From Pseudomonas sp. JM0905a (GTDB taxonomy: Bacteria; Pseudomonadota; Gammaproteobacteria; Pseudomonadales; Pseudomonadaceae): a stretch of 64,000 nt of DNA. The stretch is taken from positions 26,991 through 90,990 of the forward strand of contig NZ_JACXBU010000015.1 in the NCBI RefSeq assembly GCF_014700075.1. The letters are read 5' to 3'. The position numbers and the translations under genes were made by a program. This document shows, piece after piece, positions 34,681 to 44,045 of the stretch. The notes under the pieces are model-generated. The model saw only the letters and a program-made list of their open reading frames with translations, did not search any database and was not told the origin of the DNA. Positions within the stretch are counted from its first letter, which is position 1. The number at the start of each line of letters is the position of its first letter.

Positions 34681-35565
34681 TTACTCCACAAACAACTTCT
34701 GCACCACCGAGAAGTCTTTCTTGCCCTTGCCCTGCTTGAGCAGCAGCCGATAGATCTGCAGCGCCAGGGCGCCCATGGGCGTGCTGGAGAGGCTGACCTG
34801 CGCGGTTTCCTGGGCGAGCCCCAGGTCCTTGGCCATCAGCTCGGCCATGAAGCCCCCATCGTATTCCTTGCTTGCCGGCGCATTGGGCATCACCCCCGGC
34901 CAGGGGTTGTAGCGTTCCAGCACCCAGTTGCCGCCCGAACTCTGGCGCATGATCTCGGCGAGGATGGCCGGGTCCAGGCCATTGGCCACGCCCAGCGCCA
35001 TGGACTCGGCGGTGCCGATCATCTGCACCGCCAGCAGCTGGTTGTTGCACACCTTGGCCACCTGGCCGGCACCGTCGGGGCCGGCATGGAAGATGTTCTT
35101 GCCCATGGACTGGAAGATCGGCCGCGCCTTTTCCAGTGCCCCGGCTTCGCCCCCGACCATGAAGGTCAGGGTGCCGGCCGCGGCTCCGGCGGTGCCGCCG
35201 GAAACCGGTGCGTCCAGTAGCTCGATGCCGCGGGCCTTCGCCGCCGCGTGAACCTTGCGCGCGGACTCCGGGGCGATGGTGGAGCATTCCAGCAGTAGGC
35301 TGCCGGTGGCGATGGACTCCAGCAACCCACCGTCGCCCAGCAACAGGCCTTCTACATGCCGGCTCGCCGGCAGCATGGTGATCACCACCTGGGCGCCATT
35401 GACCGCTTCCCGCGCATCCCTTGCGGGCTTGGCGCCCTCGGCCGCGAGCTCGTCGACGGCGGCTTGCACCAGGTCGTAGACCTTGAGGTCGTGGCCGGCC
35501 TTGAGCAGGTTGCGGGCCATGGGCAGGCCCATGTGGCCAAGTCCGATAAAGGCGATCTTGCTCAT
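34681..35565 (-). CDS. mmsB: 3-hydroxyisobutyrate dehydrogenase family protein (PA0743-like)
   Basis: A 294-residue NAD-dependent beta-hydroxyacid dehydrogenase. The Rossmann start is GLGHMGLPMARNL, the substrate motif is DAPVSGGTAGAAAGTL, and the catalytic lysine lies in GAGQVAKVCNNQLL. By motif it would oxidise 3-hydroxyisobutyrate to methylmalonate semialdehyde in valine breakdown. However, the gene order matches P. aeruginosa PA0743-PA0747, and PA0743 has been reported as an L-serine dehydrogenase, so the true substrate is open. It is the last gene of a five-gene operon, 43 nt after the hydrolase gene. Confidence 0.88.
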   Translation of the reverse strand: MSKIAFIGLGHMGLPMARNLLKAGHDLKVYDLVQAAVDELAAEGAKPARDAREAVNGAQVVITMLPASRHVEGLLLGDGGLLESIATGSLLLECSTIAPESARKVHAAAKARGIELLDAPVSGGTAGAAAGTLTFMVGGEAGALEKARPIFQSMGKNIFHAGPDGAGQVAKVCNNQLLAVQMIGTAESMALGVANGLDPAILAEIMRQSSGGNWVLERYNPWPGVMPNAPASKEYDGGFMAELMAKDLGLAQETAQVSLSSTPMGALALQIYRLLLKQGKGKKDFSVVQKLFVE

Positions 35566-35608
35566 CGTGCTACTCCTTGGCCCGGCCGGGGCGGCGGCGG
35601 GCGGATTG

Positions 35609-36739
35609 TCAGAGATCGTCCAGCGGGTGCCGGCCGTCCCACACCGGCGTGAAATGGGCCTCGATCACCGCGCGAGGAATGGACGCTACATCCGGCCAGT
35701 GCCAGCGGGGGGCGTTGTCCTTGTCGATCAGGCGGGCGCGCACGCCTTCGGGGAATTCCGGATGACGGCAGCAGTTCAGGCTCATGGCGTATTCCATGCG
35801 GAACACCTCGGCCAGGGAGAGGTGCTTCGCCCGGCGGATCTGCTCCCACACCAGGTGCGCGGTGAGCGGGCAGCCGGCCGCCAGGGTCTTGGCGGCGCGG
35901 GCCAGCGGCACATCGCTGTCGTGCTGCAAAGCGGTCATGGCCTTCCAGGCGGCGGGCAGGTCGGCTACGTCGAGCAGATCGTCAATGCGCTTGCGCCGTG
36001 GCAGCCACTGGGCTTCCGGCAGTTGGCCACGGGCCTCGTGCTCCAGGGCCTTGAACAGGCTGTTGAGCTGGACCTCGGGCTTGTCCTGCCAGTTGAGCTG
36101 GACCAGCCCGGCGAGCAGGGCGTCCTGCTGGTCTTCCAGCAGGAAACGGTCGGCCAGGTCGAGGTCGAGGGCGTCGTGGGCATTGATGGTGCCGGCACCC
36201 AGGCCGAGGAACAGGCCGAGCTTGCCGGGCAGGCGGGCGAGGAACCAGCTGCCGCCGACGTCCGGGTACAGGCCGATGTTGATTTCCGGCATCCCCAGGC
36301 GGCTGGAGGGCGTGACGATGCGGATCGACGCGCCTTGCATCAGGCCCATGCCGCCACCCAGTACGTGGCCGTGGGCCCAGCAGATCAGCGGCTTGGGAAA
36401 GGTGTGGATGCGGTGGTCGAGGCGGTACTCATCGGCGAAGAAGCGGCCCGCCAGCGGCGGCACCACGCCAGGGTGTTCGCGGCAGGCATCCACCAGCTTG
36501 CGCACGTCGCCGCCAGCGCAGAAGGCCTTGGGGCCGTTGCCGCGCAGCAGCACGCAGACGATCTCCGGGTCTTCGGCCCAGGCACGCAGCCTGGCGTCCA
36601 GCGCCTCGATCATCGGCAGGGACAGGGCGTTGAGGCTGGCCTCGGCATCCAGGCTGGCGATGCCGATGCGGGCGCCATGCAGGCCAATACGTTCTTCGAA
36701 ACTCACATTCATGGTCGTGTTCGTCCGGCTTTCGGTCAT
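35609..36739 (-). CDS. Enoyl-CoA hydratase/isomerase family, probable 3-hydroxyisobutyryl-CoA hydrolase
   Basis: A 376-residue crotonase-fold protein. The oxyanion-hole segments are visible (LLRGNGPKAFCAGGDVRKL and GHVLGGGMGLMQGASIRIV), followed by PEINIGLYPDVGGSWFLARLPG, which is typical of 3-hydroxyisobutyryl-CoA hydrolases. Its length exceeds simple hydratases (~260) and fits HIBCH. ATG 36739 overlaps the previous stop by 4 nt (ATGA); an internal ATG at 36712 is an alternative start. It would release 3-hydroxyisobutyrate for the downstream dehydrogenase. Confidence 0.88.
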   Translation of the reverse strand: MTESRTNTTMNVSFEERIGLHGARIGIASLDAEASLNALSLPMIEALDARLRAWAEDPEIVCVLLRGNGPKAFCAGGDVRKLVDACREHPGVVPPLAGRFFADEYRLDHRIHTFPKPLICWAHGHVLGGGMGLMQGASIRIVTPSSRLGMPEINIGLYPDVGGSWFLARLPGKLGLFLGLGAGTINAHDALDLDLADRFLLEDQQDALLAGLVQLNWQDKPEVQLNSLFKALEHEARGQLPEAQWLPRRKRIDDLLDVADLPAAWKAMTALQHDSDVPLARAAKTLAAGCPLTAHLVWEQIRRAKHLSLAEVFRMEYAMSLNCCRHPEFPEGVRARLIDKDNAPRWHWPDVASIPRAVIEAHFTPVWDGRHPLDDL

Positions 36740-37554
36740 TTGTTGCGCCAGTTCGGATTGCGCTTTTCCAGGAAGGCGTTGACGCCTTCGCGGGTGTCGT
36801 CGGCGTCGAACAGGTCGACGAAACGCTCGCGTTCTTCCGGCAGCCAGCCGTTCGGCCCACGCTCCCGTGCCCCCTGGATCAGCGGCTTGATGGTGCGCAC
36901 CGCCACCGGGCTCTGCCGCGCGACCTTGGCCGCCAGCAGAAGGGCAGTGCCACGGGCTTCGCCGCTGTCCACCACCTGTTCCACCAGGCCGATGCGCAGC
37001 GCGGTTTCAGCATCCACGCGCTCACCGCAGAGAATCATGCGCTTGGCCCAACCTTCGCCCACCAGCCACGGCAGCGCCTGGGTGCCGCCGGCGCAGGGCA
37101 GCAGGCCCACGGCGGCTTCCGGCAGGGCCATCTGCGCCTGGCGTTCGGCGATGCGGATGTCGCAGGCCAGGGCGCATTCCAGGCCGCCGCCCATGGCGTA
37201 GCCGTTGATCGCGGCGATGGAAACGCCACGGAAATCCCGCAGCGCCTCGAAGGCCTCGCCGAAACGCCGGGCCATCTCGCGGGCGCGGGCCTTGTCGCCG
37301 TCGGCGAAGAGGTTGAGGTCGGCGCCGGCGCTGAAGAACTTCGGCCCCTGACCGGTCACCACCAGGGCGTAGATGTTGTCGTCGTGGTTGAGGTGCTCGA
37401 TGAGCTGCTTGAGCCCGATCAGCGACTCGCGGTCCCAGGTGTTGGCCGGCGGGTGGTTGATGGTGAGAAGCGCGGTGTGGCCGTGCTTTTCCACCGTCAG
37501 CTTGTGGGTGAGGTCGAAGATGCCGGGCTGATAGGGTTCCAAGGCTGTGGTCAT
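36736..37554 (-). CDS. Enoyl-CoA hydratase
   Basis: A 272-residue crotonase-family hydratase, presumably acting on methacrylyl-CoA in this operon. The CoA/oxyanion segments VVTGQGPKFFSAGADLNLFA and INGYAMGGGLECALACDIRI are intact, and the catalytic region LPEAAVGLLPCAGGTQALPW is present. Length is normal. It is translationally coupled to the hydrolase gene (4-nt overlap) and lies 10 nt after the acyl-CoA dehydrogenase gene, so the pathway order dehydrogenase, hydratase, hydrolase is kept in the operon. Confidence 0.92.
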   Translation of the reverse strand: MTTALEPYQPGIFDLTHKLTVEKHGHTALLTINHPPANTWDRESLIGLKQLIEHLNHDDNIYALVVTGQGPKFFSAGADLNLFADGDKARAREMARRFGEAFEALRDFRGVSIAAINGYAMGGGLECALACDIRIAERQAQMALPEAAVGLLPCAGGTQALPWLVGEGWAKRMILCGERVDAETALRIGLVEQVVDSGEARGTALLLAAKVARQSPVAVRTIKPLIQGARERGPNGWLPEERERFVDLFDADDTREGVNAFLEKRNPNWRNK

Positions 37555-37564
37555 GTGCAGCTCC

Positions 37565-38728
37565 TTACAGAAGTCGGTCGAGGGCGCCGCCCTGTTCCAG
37601 TAAACGGCGCGCCACGATGACGCGCATGATTTCGTTGGTGCCTTCGAGAATCTGGTGTACCCGGGTGTCGCGTACCCAGCGTTCCAGAGGATAGTCGTTC
37701 AGGTAGCCATAGCCGCCGTGCAGTTGCAGCGCCTCGTTGCACAGATCAAAGCACTGGTCCGTGGCGAAGCGCTTGGCCATGGCGCAATAGAGGCTGGCCT
37801 CGGCGTGGCCCTGGTCCAGGCGATGGGCGGCCAGGCGCACCATCTGCCGGCTGGCGGTAAGGGCGGTGAGCATGTCGGCGAGTTTGAATTGCAGGGCCTG
37901 GAATTCGGCCAGCGCCTTGCCGAACTGCTTGCGCTCTTCGACATAGCGCAGGCTCTGCTCCAGGGCCGCCTGGGCGGCGCCGAGGGAACAGCTGGCGATG
38001 TTCAGGCGGCCACCATCCAGGCCTTTCATGGCGTAGACGAAGCCCTGGCCTTCCGGGCCGATGCGATTGCCGGCGGGAATGCGCACGCCTTCGAAGGTGA
38101 TGGTGCGGGTGGGCTGGGCACGCCAGCCCATCTTGTCTTCATTGCGGCCATAGCGGATGCCTTCGGCGTCGGCCGGCACCAGGAAGCAGGAAATGCCCTT
38201 GGCACCGTCCTCTCCCGTGCGGGCCATGACGATCAGCACCTGGGTGCTGCCGGCGCCGGAAATGAAGCATTTGCTGCCGTCCAGCACATAGTGGTCGCCA
38301 TCACGGCGGGCACGGGTGCGCAGGCGGGCGGCATCGGAGCCGGCGTCGGGTTCGGTCAGGCAGTAGGAGGCGAGCAGCTCGCCGCCGATCAGGCCGGGCA
38401 GCCAGCGTGCCTTGAGTTTGGCGTCACCGAAGGAAGCCAGCATCCAGGTTGCCATGTTGTGGATGGTCAGGTAGGCGGTGGTGGCCACGCAGCCGGCGGC
38501 CAGTTGCTCGAAGATCAGGGAGGACGACAGCCGGGACAGCCCCAGGCCGCCATCCTCTTCGGCGATGTACAGGCCCAGGTAACCCTGTTCGGCGGCGCGG
38601 CGGATCACGTCCAGCGGGAAGTGGTGGTCACGGTCCCAGTCCGCGGCGCCGGGCGCCAGTTCGTGGCTGGCGAAGGCGCGGGCGCTTTCCACCAGCAGGC
38701 GTTGTTCCTCGGTGAGGTCGAAATCCAT
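37565..38728 (-). CDS. Acyl-CoA dehydrogenase, probably isobutyryl-CoA type
   Basis: A 387-residue flavoenzyme with the full acyl-CoA dehydrogenase layout: helical N-domain (DFDLTEEQRLLVESARAFA), FAD/substrate segment LASYCLTEPDAGSDAA, and C-domain with EERKQFGKALAEFQALQFKL in parts. The likely catalytic Glu is in LEGTNEIMRVIVARRLL or nearby. Context (methacrylyl-CoA-type hydratase, HIBCH, semialdehyde dehydrogenase) suggests isobutyryl-CoA as substrate. ATG 38728 is chosen over an upstream in-frame ATG that would run into the repeat at 38776-38796. Confidence 0.9.
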   Translation of the reverse strand: MDFDLTEEQRLLVESARAFASHELAPGAADWDRDHHFPLDVIRRAAEQGYLGLYIAEEDGGLGLSRLSSSLIFEQLAAGCVATTAYLTIHNMATWMLASFGDAKLKARWLPGLIGGELLASYCLTEPDAGSDAARLRTRARRDGDHYVLDGSKCFISGAGSTQVLIVMARTGEDGAKGISCFLVPADAEGIRYGRNEDKMGWRAQPTRTITFEGVRIPAGNRIGPEGQGFVYAMKGLDGGRLNIASCSLGAAQAALEQSLRYVEERKQFGKALAEFQALQFKLADMLTALTASRQMVRLAAHRLDQGHAEASLYCAMAKRFATDQCFDLCNEALQLHGGYGYLNDYPLERWVRDTRVHQILEGTNEIMRVIVARRLLEQGGALDRLL

Positions 38729-38775
38729 ATGTCGTCTGCCTTGGCTCGGTTGCGTGGCGGCGCTGTGCACCGCTT

Positions 38776-38796
38776 GGCGAATGAATTCGCCCCTAC
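38776..38796. repeat. Palindromic repeat, family 2, single arm
   Basis: This copy is identical over 21 nt to one arm of the 18373-18468 element. It contains the TAG stop codon of the aldehyde dehydrogenase gene (38793-38795), showing that the element inserted at, or now forms, the end of that gene. Confidence 0.85.
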
Positions 38797-40286
38797 TTCA
38801 AGTGAATGGTCATGTTCGGGCCGGTGACCGGTGTGTCATCGAACCAGCGGCTGGTGACTGTCTTGGTCTCGGTGTAGAAGCGCACCGCCTGCTTGCCGTA
38901 GGCGTGCAGGTCGCCATAGAAGGAACCCTTCCAGCCCGTGAAGGAGAAGAAGGGCAGGGGCACCGGGATAGGGACGTTGATACCCACCTGGCCCACTTCC
39001 ACCGCATGCTGGAAGTGCCGCGCGGCGCCGCCGGAGCGGGTGAACAGGCTGGTGCCGTTGCCGTAGGGGTTGGCGTTGACCAGGGCGATGGCGTCTTCGA
39101 GGCTGTCCACCTCCATGCAGACCAGCACCGGGCCGAAGATTTCTTCGCGGTACAGGCCCATCTTCGGCGTCACGCCACGGAACAGGGTCGGGCCCAGCCA
39201 GTTGCCGCTCGGGAAACCCGGTACCGTGCACTGGGAGCCGTCGAGCAGGCATTCGGCGCCTTCCGCCTTGCCCTCGGCGATCAGTCGCAATACGCGTTGG
39301 CGGGCCTGCTGGCTGATCAACGGGCCGAACGCCGAATGGGAGTCCTTCCAGTGGCCGGGGCGCAACTCCGCCATCTGTGCGGCCAGCTCGGGAATCCACT
39401 GGCGTGCCTCGCCAACGAAGATCGCCACGCTGATGGCCATGCAACGCTGGCCGGCAGCCCCGCAACTGGCGCCTATCAGGTTGCTCAGCACCTGGTCCTT
39501 GTGGGCGTCGGGCAGCACCACCATGTGGTTCTTGGCGCCGGCGAACGCCTGCACCCGCTTCAGGTGGGCAGTGCCGGTGCGGTAGATGTGCTGGCCCACC
39601 GGCACCGAGCCGACGAAGGAGATGGCGCGCACGTCCGGGTGGGTCAGCAGCGCATCCACCTGTTCGCGGCCACCGTGAATCACTTGCAGCACGCCCTTGG
39701 GTGCGCCGGCTTCGATGAAGAGTTCGGCGAGGCGGTTGGGGGTCAGCGGGTCCTGCTCGGAGGGCTTGAGGACGAAGGTGTTGCCGCAGGCGATGGCCAG
39801 CGGAAACATCCACAGCGGGATCATCGCCGGGAAGTTGAAAGGGGTGATGCCGACGCAGACGCCCAGGGGCTGGACCCAACTGGCGGTGTCGATCTCGCGG
39901 GCGACGTTCTCCACGGTCTCGCCCATCATCAGGCTGGCTACGTTGGCGGCGTGTTCAGCCACCTCGATGCCGCGCCAGACATCGCCCTTGGCGTCGGCGA
40001 AGGTCTTGCCGGTCTCGCTGGCCAGCAATTCCGCCAGTTCGTCGTGGTGGTCCTTGAGCAGCTGCTGGTAGCGCAGCATGAGGCGGGCGCGTTCCGGGAC
40101 GGGCACTTCGCGCCAGGTCTGGAAGGCGGCCTTGGCGCTGGCGACGGCGGCCTCGATTTCCTCGGCCGTGGCCTTGGGTGCGAGCGCCAGGACTTCCTGG
40201 GTCGCCGGGTCGGTAACCTCGATCAGCTCGCGAGCGCGGCTTTCGCGCCACTCGCCGTCGATCAATTGCGGAATTGTCCGAGACAT
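38793..40286 (-). CDS. mmsA: CoA-acylating methylmalonate-semialdehyde dehydrogenase
   Basis: A 497-residue aldehyde dehydrogenase that converts methylmalonate semialdehyde to propionyl-CoA using NAD and CoA. Family features: [32 protein letters not shown], and the catalytic cysteine in [13 protein letters not shown]. The absence of the usual catalytic glutamate segment is normal for the CoA-acylating subfamily. ATG 40286 is chosen for GGAGG five bases upstream. It is first in the five-gene operon, with a divergent AraC-type regulator. Its stop codon lies inside a palindromic repeat. It corresponds to PA0747 by order; the true mmsA of P. aeruginosa lies elsewhere, so the symbol is by function. 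Confidence 0.9.
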   Translation of the reverse strand: MSRTIPQLIDGEWRESRARELIEVTDPATQEVLALAPKATAEEIEAAVASAKAAFQTWREVPVPERARLMLRYQQLLKDHHDELAELLASETGKTFADAKGDVWRGIEVAEHAANVASLMMGETVENVAREIDTASWVQPLGVCVGITPFNFPAMIPLWMFPLAIACGNTFVLKPSEQDPLTPNRLAELFIEAGAPKGVLQVIHGGREQVDALLTHPDVRAISFVGSVPVGQHIYRTGTAHLKRVQAFAGAKNHMVVLPDAHKDQVLSNLIGASCGAAGQRCMAISVAIFVGEARQWIPELAAQMAELRPGHWKDSHSAFGPLISQQARQRVLRLIAEGKAEGAECLLDGSQCTVPGFPSGNWLGPTLFRGVTPKMGLYREEIFGPVLVCMEVDSLEDAIALVNANPYGNGTSLFTRSGGAARHFQHAVEVGQVGINVPIPVPLPFFSFTGWKGSFYGDLHAYGKQAVRFYTETKTVTSRWFDDTPVTGPNMTIHLK

Positions 40287-40357
40287 CTGGTCCTCCACCC
40301 GTGAGACGGGACCTTGTTGTTTCTTGCTCTTATAGCGGCCACCGAACCAGATGTGGA

Positions 40358-40400
40358 TTGACGATCTTGGTTGCGGGATGGACGATCTTGGGATTGCGGG
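40358..40400. promoter_or_regulatory. Direct-repeat operator for the AraC-type regulator
   Basis: GACGATCTTGG occurs at 40360-40370 and 40381-40391, exactly 21 bp (two helical turns) apart, each followed by TTGCGGG. It lies between the divergent mmsA-like operon and the AraC gene. AraC-family proteins bind such tandem sites. Confidence 0.65.
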
Positions 40401-40411
40401 CCACTACAAGA

Positions 40412-41299
40412 ATGTCCATGAGCCGCTCCGTCGAAACCTCCAACTGGCCGCTGCCGGCCAATGGCGTGCGCTTCACCACGCCGCCCCGCCTGCGCCGCCA
40501 GCTGGCCCGGCATCCCTTGACTTCCGCCTGTTATCCACTGGCACTGGGCTACTACCCGGAGGCCCTCGGGCACCTCATGGATCGCCATGAACCGGAAGAC
40601 AACCTGCTGATCTACTGCCGCTCCGGACAGGGCTGGCTGGAAACCGGGGATGGACGATTCGATGTGGGCGGTGGCGATCTGCTGCTGTTGCCCAAGGGCC
40701 GCGCCCACGCATACGGCGCCGATGCGCAACGGCCCTGGAGTATCTATTGGGTGCACTTCGAAGGGGAACTGGTGGAGGACTACCTGCGGCCCCTGGGGCA
40801 GTCGGTTCTGCACCGGATCGGCGTGCAGCCGCGCCTGCTGGCCGACTTCGATGCGCTGCTGGGTCTACGCAAGCAGGGCCTGAACCTGCCGCACTTCGTC
40901 CATGCCGCCCATCAGTTGCAGACCCTGCTGACCTCCCTGGCGGTGTTGCCGGTGCGGGGGTATCTCAAGTCCGGCCGGGTGCTGGACGTGGATGCGGTGC
41001 AGGCCGTGATGCGCGCCCATCTGCACGACAGTCTCAACCTCGACCAGTTGGCGGCGCAGTTCAAGCTGTCGCGCTTCCACTTCGCCAAGACCTACCGGGC
41101 CCTGACGGGGCACGCGCCGATCCAGGATTTCATCCAGCTGAAGATGGCCCACGCCTGCCGCTTGCTCGACGAGGGCGACCAGGGGGTGAAGCAGATCGCC
41201 GAGCAACTCGGTTACGAAGACGTCTATTACTTCTCGCGGCTGTTCCGGAAGGTGGTGGGGATGGCGCCCAGTCATTACCGGGCGTTGCACCAGGGGTGA
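40412..41299 (+). CDS. AraC-family regulator, MmsR-like
   Basis: A 295-residue regulator. The N-terminal cupin-like sensor (HLMDRHEPEDNLLIYCRSG, GGGDLLLLPKGRAHAYGAD) is joined to a C-terminal AraC double helix-turn-helix (LDQLAAQFKLSRFHFAKTY and KQIAEQLGYEDVYYFSRLF). It diverges from the five-gene acyl-CoA/semialdehyde operon and is likely its activator, as MmsR is for mmsAB and as the PA0748 position suggests. ATG 40412 or 40418 could start it; both lack a strong ribosome binding site. Confidence 0.87.
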   Translation: MSMSRSVETSNWPLPANGVRFTTPPRLRRQLARHPLTSACYPLALGYYPEALGHLMDRHEPEDNLLIYCRSGQGWLETGDGRFDVGGGDLLLLPKGRAHAYGADAQRPWSIYWVHFEGELVEDYLRPLGQSVLHRIGVQPRLLADFDALLGLRKQGLNLPHFVHAAHQLQTLLTSLAVLPVRGYLKSGRVLDVDAVQAVMRAHLHDSLNLDQLAAQFKLSRFHFAKTYRALTGHAPIQDFIQLKMAHACRLLDEGDQGVKQIAEQLGYEDVYYFSRLFRKVVGMAPSHYRALHQG

Positions 41300-41312
41300 G
41301 CTGAAGCGGGCT

Positions 41313-42164
41313 TCATGCCGGCAAATCGGCTTCGAGCGGCCTGCCGCCCAGCAGTTTCAGCCACAGCGCCACCACCTCCGCGATCTCTGCACGCAGGAGG
41401 CGCGGTGTCGGCAGTTCCATGCGCTGGTAAGCGGGCAGCTGCGCGAGGCGGCCGTCTTCACGGGGCTCTTCCAGCAACTGGCTGGCGACCTGGACCACGT
41501 CCGCCAGGTCCACCGCGCCCTTGTGCTGGCGGCACCAGTCGCGACGCAGGCGTGCGCAGTCCTGCAGGTTACCGGGCAATTTCCAGGTGCTCAGCAGCAG
41601 CAAGCCCAGTTCGGCAGAGAGCTGTTCGCACAGCCGTTGCACATCGACCTCCAGGCGCGACACCTGCGGCCAGCGGTGCAGTTCCTGGAGCAACGGCAGG
41701 CTCCCGACGTCCTGCAGCAGGCCGGCCAGCAGGGCGTCTTCCTCTTGCAGGTGGGGCAGGTGCTGGGCCAGGCCGGCACTCAGGGCGGCCCGTTGCAGGC
41801 TGAGGTTCCAGCGCTTGTTGAAGACCTTGCGCAGGCTGGGCTCGTCACCATCGAACAGCTGCTGTAGCTCGAAGGCCAGCACCAGATTGGCCAGGCGTCT
41901 GCTATCCAGCTGCCTGACCAGGTCCAGCAGCCGGGGACAGGGACGGACGTGACCCAGCAGCGGCAGGCTGGCGAACTCCATCAGGCGTCCGGCCAGGGTC
42001 GGGTTGGTTTCCAGCAAGTCGCTGACCTGCTCATGGGAAGGCGTGCCACCCGCCTGCAACTGGCGCAGGCGCAGGGAGGTGTCCGGCATCGGTGGCAGCG
42101 CACTGGCGTCCTTGAGAAAGTGTTCGTAGAGCGCGAGTTTCACGGTGTCGTGGCGATTGTCCAT
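41313..42164 (-). CDS. HDOD-domain protein
   Basis: A 283-residue cytoplasmic protein dominated by an HDOD domain (about 20-215): LKDASALPPMPDTSLRLRQL, LLETNPTLAGRLMEFASLPLLG, LDSRRLANLVLAFELQQLF and AGLAQHLPHLQEEDALLAGLLQDVGSLPL in parts. HDOD proteins lack phosphodiesterase residues and act in signalling networks. No attached kinase, EAL or GGDEF domain is present. ATG 42164 has GGAG upstream. It corresponds in position to PA0749. Partner unknown. Confidence 0.82.
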   Translation of the reverse strand: MDNRHDTVKLALYEHFLKDASALPPMPDTSLRLRQLQAGGTPSHEQVSDLLETNPTLAGRLMEFASLPLLGHVRPCPRLLDLVRQLDSRRLANLVLAFELQQLFDGDEPSLRKVFNKRWNLSLQRAALSAGLAQHLPHLQEEDALLAGLLQDVGSLPLLQELHRWPQVSRLEVDVQRLCEQLSAELGLLLLSTWKLPGNLQDCARLRRDWCRQHKGAVDLADVVQVASQLLEEPREDGRLAQLPAYQRMELPTPRLLRAEIAEVVALWLKLLGGRPLEADLPA

Positions 42165-42273
42165 GCGGGCTGGCTCCGGGCGTCCTTGATTGACAAGGGT
42201 AGTGGGCATTTCATAGGGTGCCCGACCATCGGGCGGGAAGCGCCCCGGCAACCGCCACGGAACAGATTGAGTG

Positions 42274-42969
42274 ATGACTGAAAGCGACGACCGGATCAAG
42301 CTCGAAGAGAGCTGGAAAGAGGCCCTGCGGGACGAGTTCGAAAAGCCATACATGAAGGCCCTGGGCGATTTCCTGCGCCAGGAGAAGGCCGCCGGCAAGG
42401 TGATCTTCCCGCCGGGACCGCTGATCTTCAATGCGCTGAACTCCACGCCGCTGGAGAAGGTGAAAGTGGTCATCATCGGCCAGGATCCCTATCACGGTCC
42501 GGGCCAGGCCCACGGCCTGTGTTTCTCGGTGCAACCGGGCGTACCGGCGCCGCCGTCGCTGCAGAATATCTACAAGGAACTCAAGCGCGACCTGAACATC
42601 GACATTCCGTCCCACGGTTACCTGCAATCCTGGGCGGAGCAGGGTGTGCTGCTGCTCAACACCTCCCTCACTGTGGAGCAGGCCCGCGCCGGTTCCCATG
42701 CCGGCGCCGGCTGGCAGCCCTTCACCGACAAGGTGATCGAAGCCGTCAGCCAGAACCGCCCGCACCTGGTCTTCCTGCTCTGGGGTTCCCATGCGCAGAG
42801 CAAGGAAAGGCTGATCGACCCGACCAAGCACCTGATCCTGAAGTCGGCGCACCCGTCGCCGCTCTCGGCCTACCGGGGCTTCCTCGGCAACGGCCACTTC
42901 AGCCGCTGCAACAAGTTCCTCGTCCAGCACGAACTGGAACCGATCGACTGGAGCCTGCCCGCGCTTTGA
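42274..42969 (+). CDS. ung: Uracil-DNA glycosylase
   Basis: A 231-residue family 1 base-excision repair enzyme that removes uracil from DNA. The catalytic water-activating motif GQDPYHG and the DNA-intercalating HPSPLS motif are both intact, with [10 protein letters not shown] and LLWGSHAQ between them. ATG 42274 is used; a GTG one codon earlier is in frame. Neighbours match PA0749-PA0751 of P. aeruginosa. Confidence 0.98.
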   Translation: MTESDDRIKLEESWKEALRDEFEKPYMKALGDFLRQEKAAGKVIFPPGPLIFNALNSTPLEKVKVVIIGQDPYHGPGQAHGLCFSVQPGVPAPPSLQNIYKELKRDLNIDIPSHGYLQSWAEQGVLLLNTSLTVEQARAGSHAGAGWQPFTDKVIEAVSQNRPHLVFLLWGSHAQSKERLIDPTKHLILKSAHPSPLSAYRGFLGNGHFSRCNKFLVQHELEPIDWSLPAL

Positions 42970-42979
42970 AGCCGGGCGT

Positions 42980-43843
42980 TCAGCGCGGGAAGCACTCCAA
43001 TCCCTTGAGGTCCGCGATCATCTCGCCGATGTGCTGGCGCAACGCATTGCGCTGGCCCTCGTCGGCGCTGTTGAACAGGTCGGTGAGCAGCCGTGCCAGG
43101 GCGTCTTCCGCCGCGGGGTAGGCCTTGCGGTACTTCGCCGTCCAGAAGGTTTCCGGCTCCTGCAGCAGGGCAGTGAGGCGTGCCGGGAAGTCCGCGTTAT
43201 GACGGCTATAAAGTGCGCTGCGCAGCTCCTTCTGCCAGTTTTCGCGGTTGTCGGCCCAGATCCGGTTGTAGTCACCCTGGTCCTTGGCCCAGGTGTCGAT
43301 GCGTGCCTGCTGGCTCGGCCGCAACGGTCCCATCCATTCTTCGACGCGTTCGCGCATGCGCTCTGATCGCGCTGCCACCTGGTCCCTGAGCGGCGGCGCA
43401 ACGTGTTCCTCGCGCAACTCGACATTGCGCTCGTCCATGGAGACATAGAGCTCGCCCATTTGCTGCGGGTAGAGATTCTGAGCAACGCCTATCGCCGTGG
43501 GAGTGATCTCTACAGCGATGTCCCGAGCGGCATCGCGAACCTGCACGAACTGGCCCTGCACATCGGTGGCCGTCAGCTTCGGCCGCTGGCTGAGCTGGAC
43601 CAATTGCTCCAGCCAGGCGACGTATTCGGGCAGCTGGGTTCTGCAATGCCAGGCGAGGTGCTTTTGCAGGCGCGGCTCCAGCCAGGCTTTCTGGGTGTCG
43701 TCGAGGCTGACGTAGGTGCTGATCCACCAGGGAATGACCAGATCCAGGTTGCGATAGGCCAGGTCCAGCCGGCTACAGGCCGCCAGCAGAAGGAATGTCA
43801 CGGCGAGCAGCACGGAACGAAGCGGGGTAACGCATCCGGACAT
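42980..43843 (-). CDS. DUF6279-type lipoprotein
   Basis: A 287-residue predicted outer-membrane or periplasmic lipoprotein. The signal peptide VLLAVTFLLLAAC ends in a lipobox (LAAC), and the mature protein begins SRLDLAYRNLDLVIPWWI. The rest is helical and rich in Arg/Glu/Gln. The pattern RLDLAYRNLD-LIPWWI-YV-L is one I associate with DUF6279, a family of unknown function. ATG 43843 is chosen because the signal peptide starts just after. It converges with ung (11 bp between stops) and diverges from arfB. Confidence 0.78.
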   Translation of the reverse strand: MSGCVTPLRSVLLAVTFLLLAACSRLDLAYRNLDLVIPWWISTYVSLDDTQKAWLEPRLQKHLAWHCRTQLPEYVAWLEQLVQLSQRPKLTATDVQGQFVQVRDAARDIAVEITPTAIGVAQNLYPQQMGELYVSMDERNVELREEHVAPPLRDQVAARSERMRERVEEWMGPLRPSQQARIDTWAKDQGDYNRIWADNRENWQKELRSALYSRHNADFPARLTALLQEPETFWTAKYRKAYPAAEDALARLLTDLFNSADEGQRNALRQHIGEMIADLKGLECFPR

Positions 43844-44045
43844 GGAAGTCGGCCTTGGCAACAGGTGGATAGGGGAGAGCATAGGCGTGCCGCATTGCGG
43901 TTGAAGGGGCGCACGCAACCGGATGTTGCGAAGGGGGCCTGAAGTTCGTCGTGTCGATGCGGTGGAGCGATGCAGGCAAGCGTTTCTGGCCGGCGCAACG
44001 CAGCCTACGTATGCTTTGCATTCTTGCCTTCCGGTTTGTACGCCC

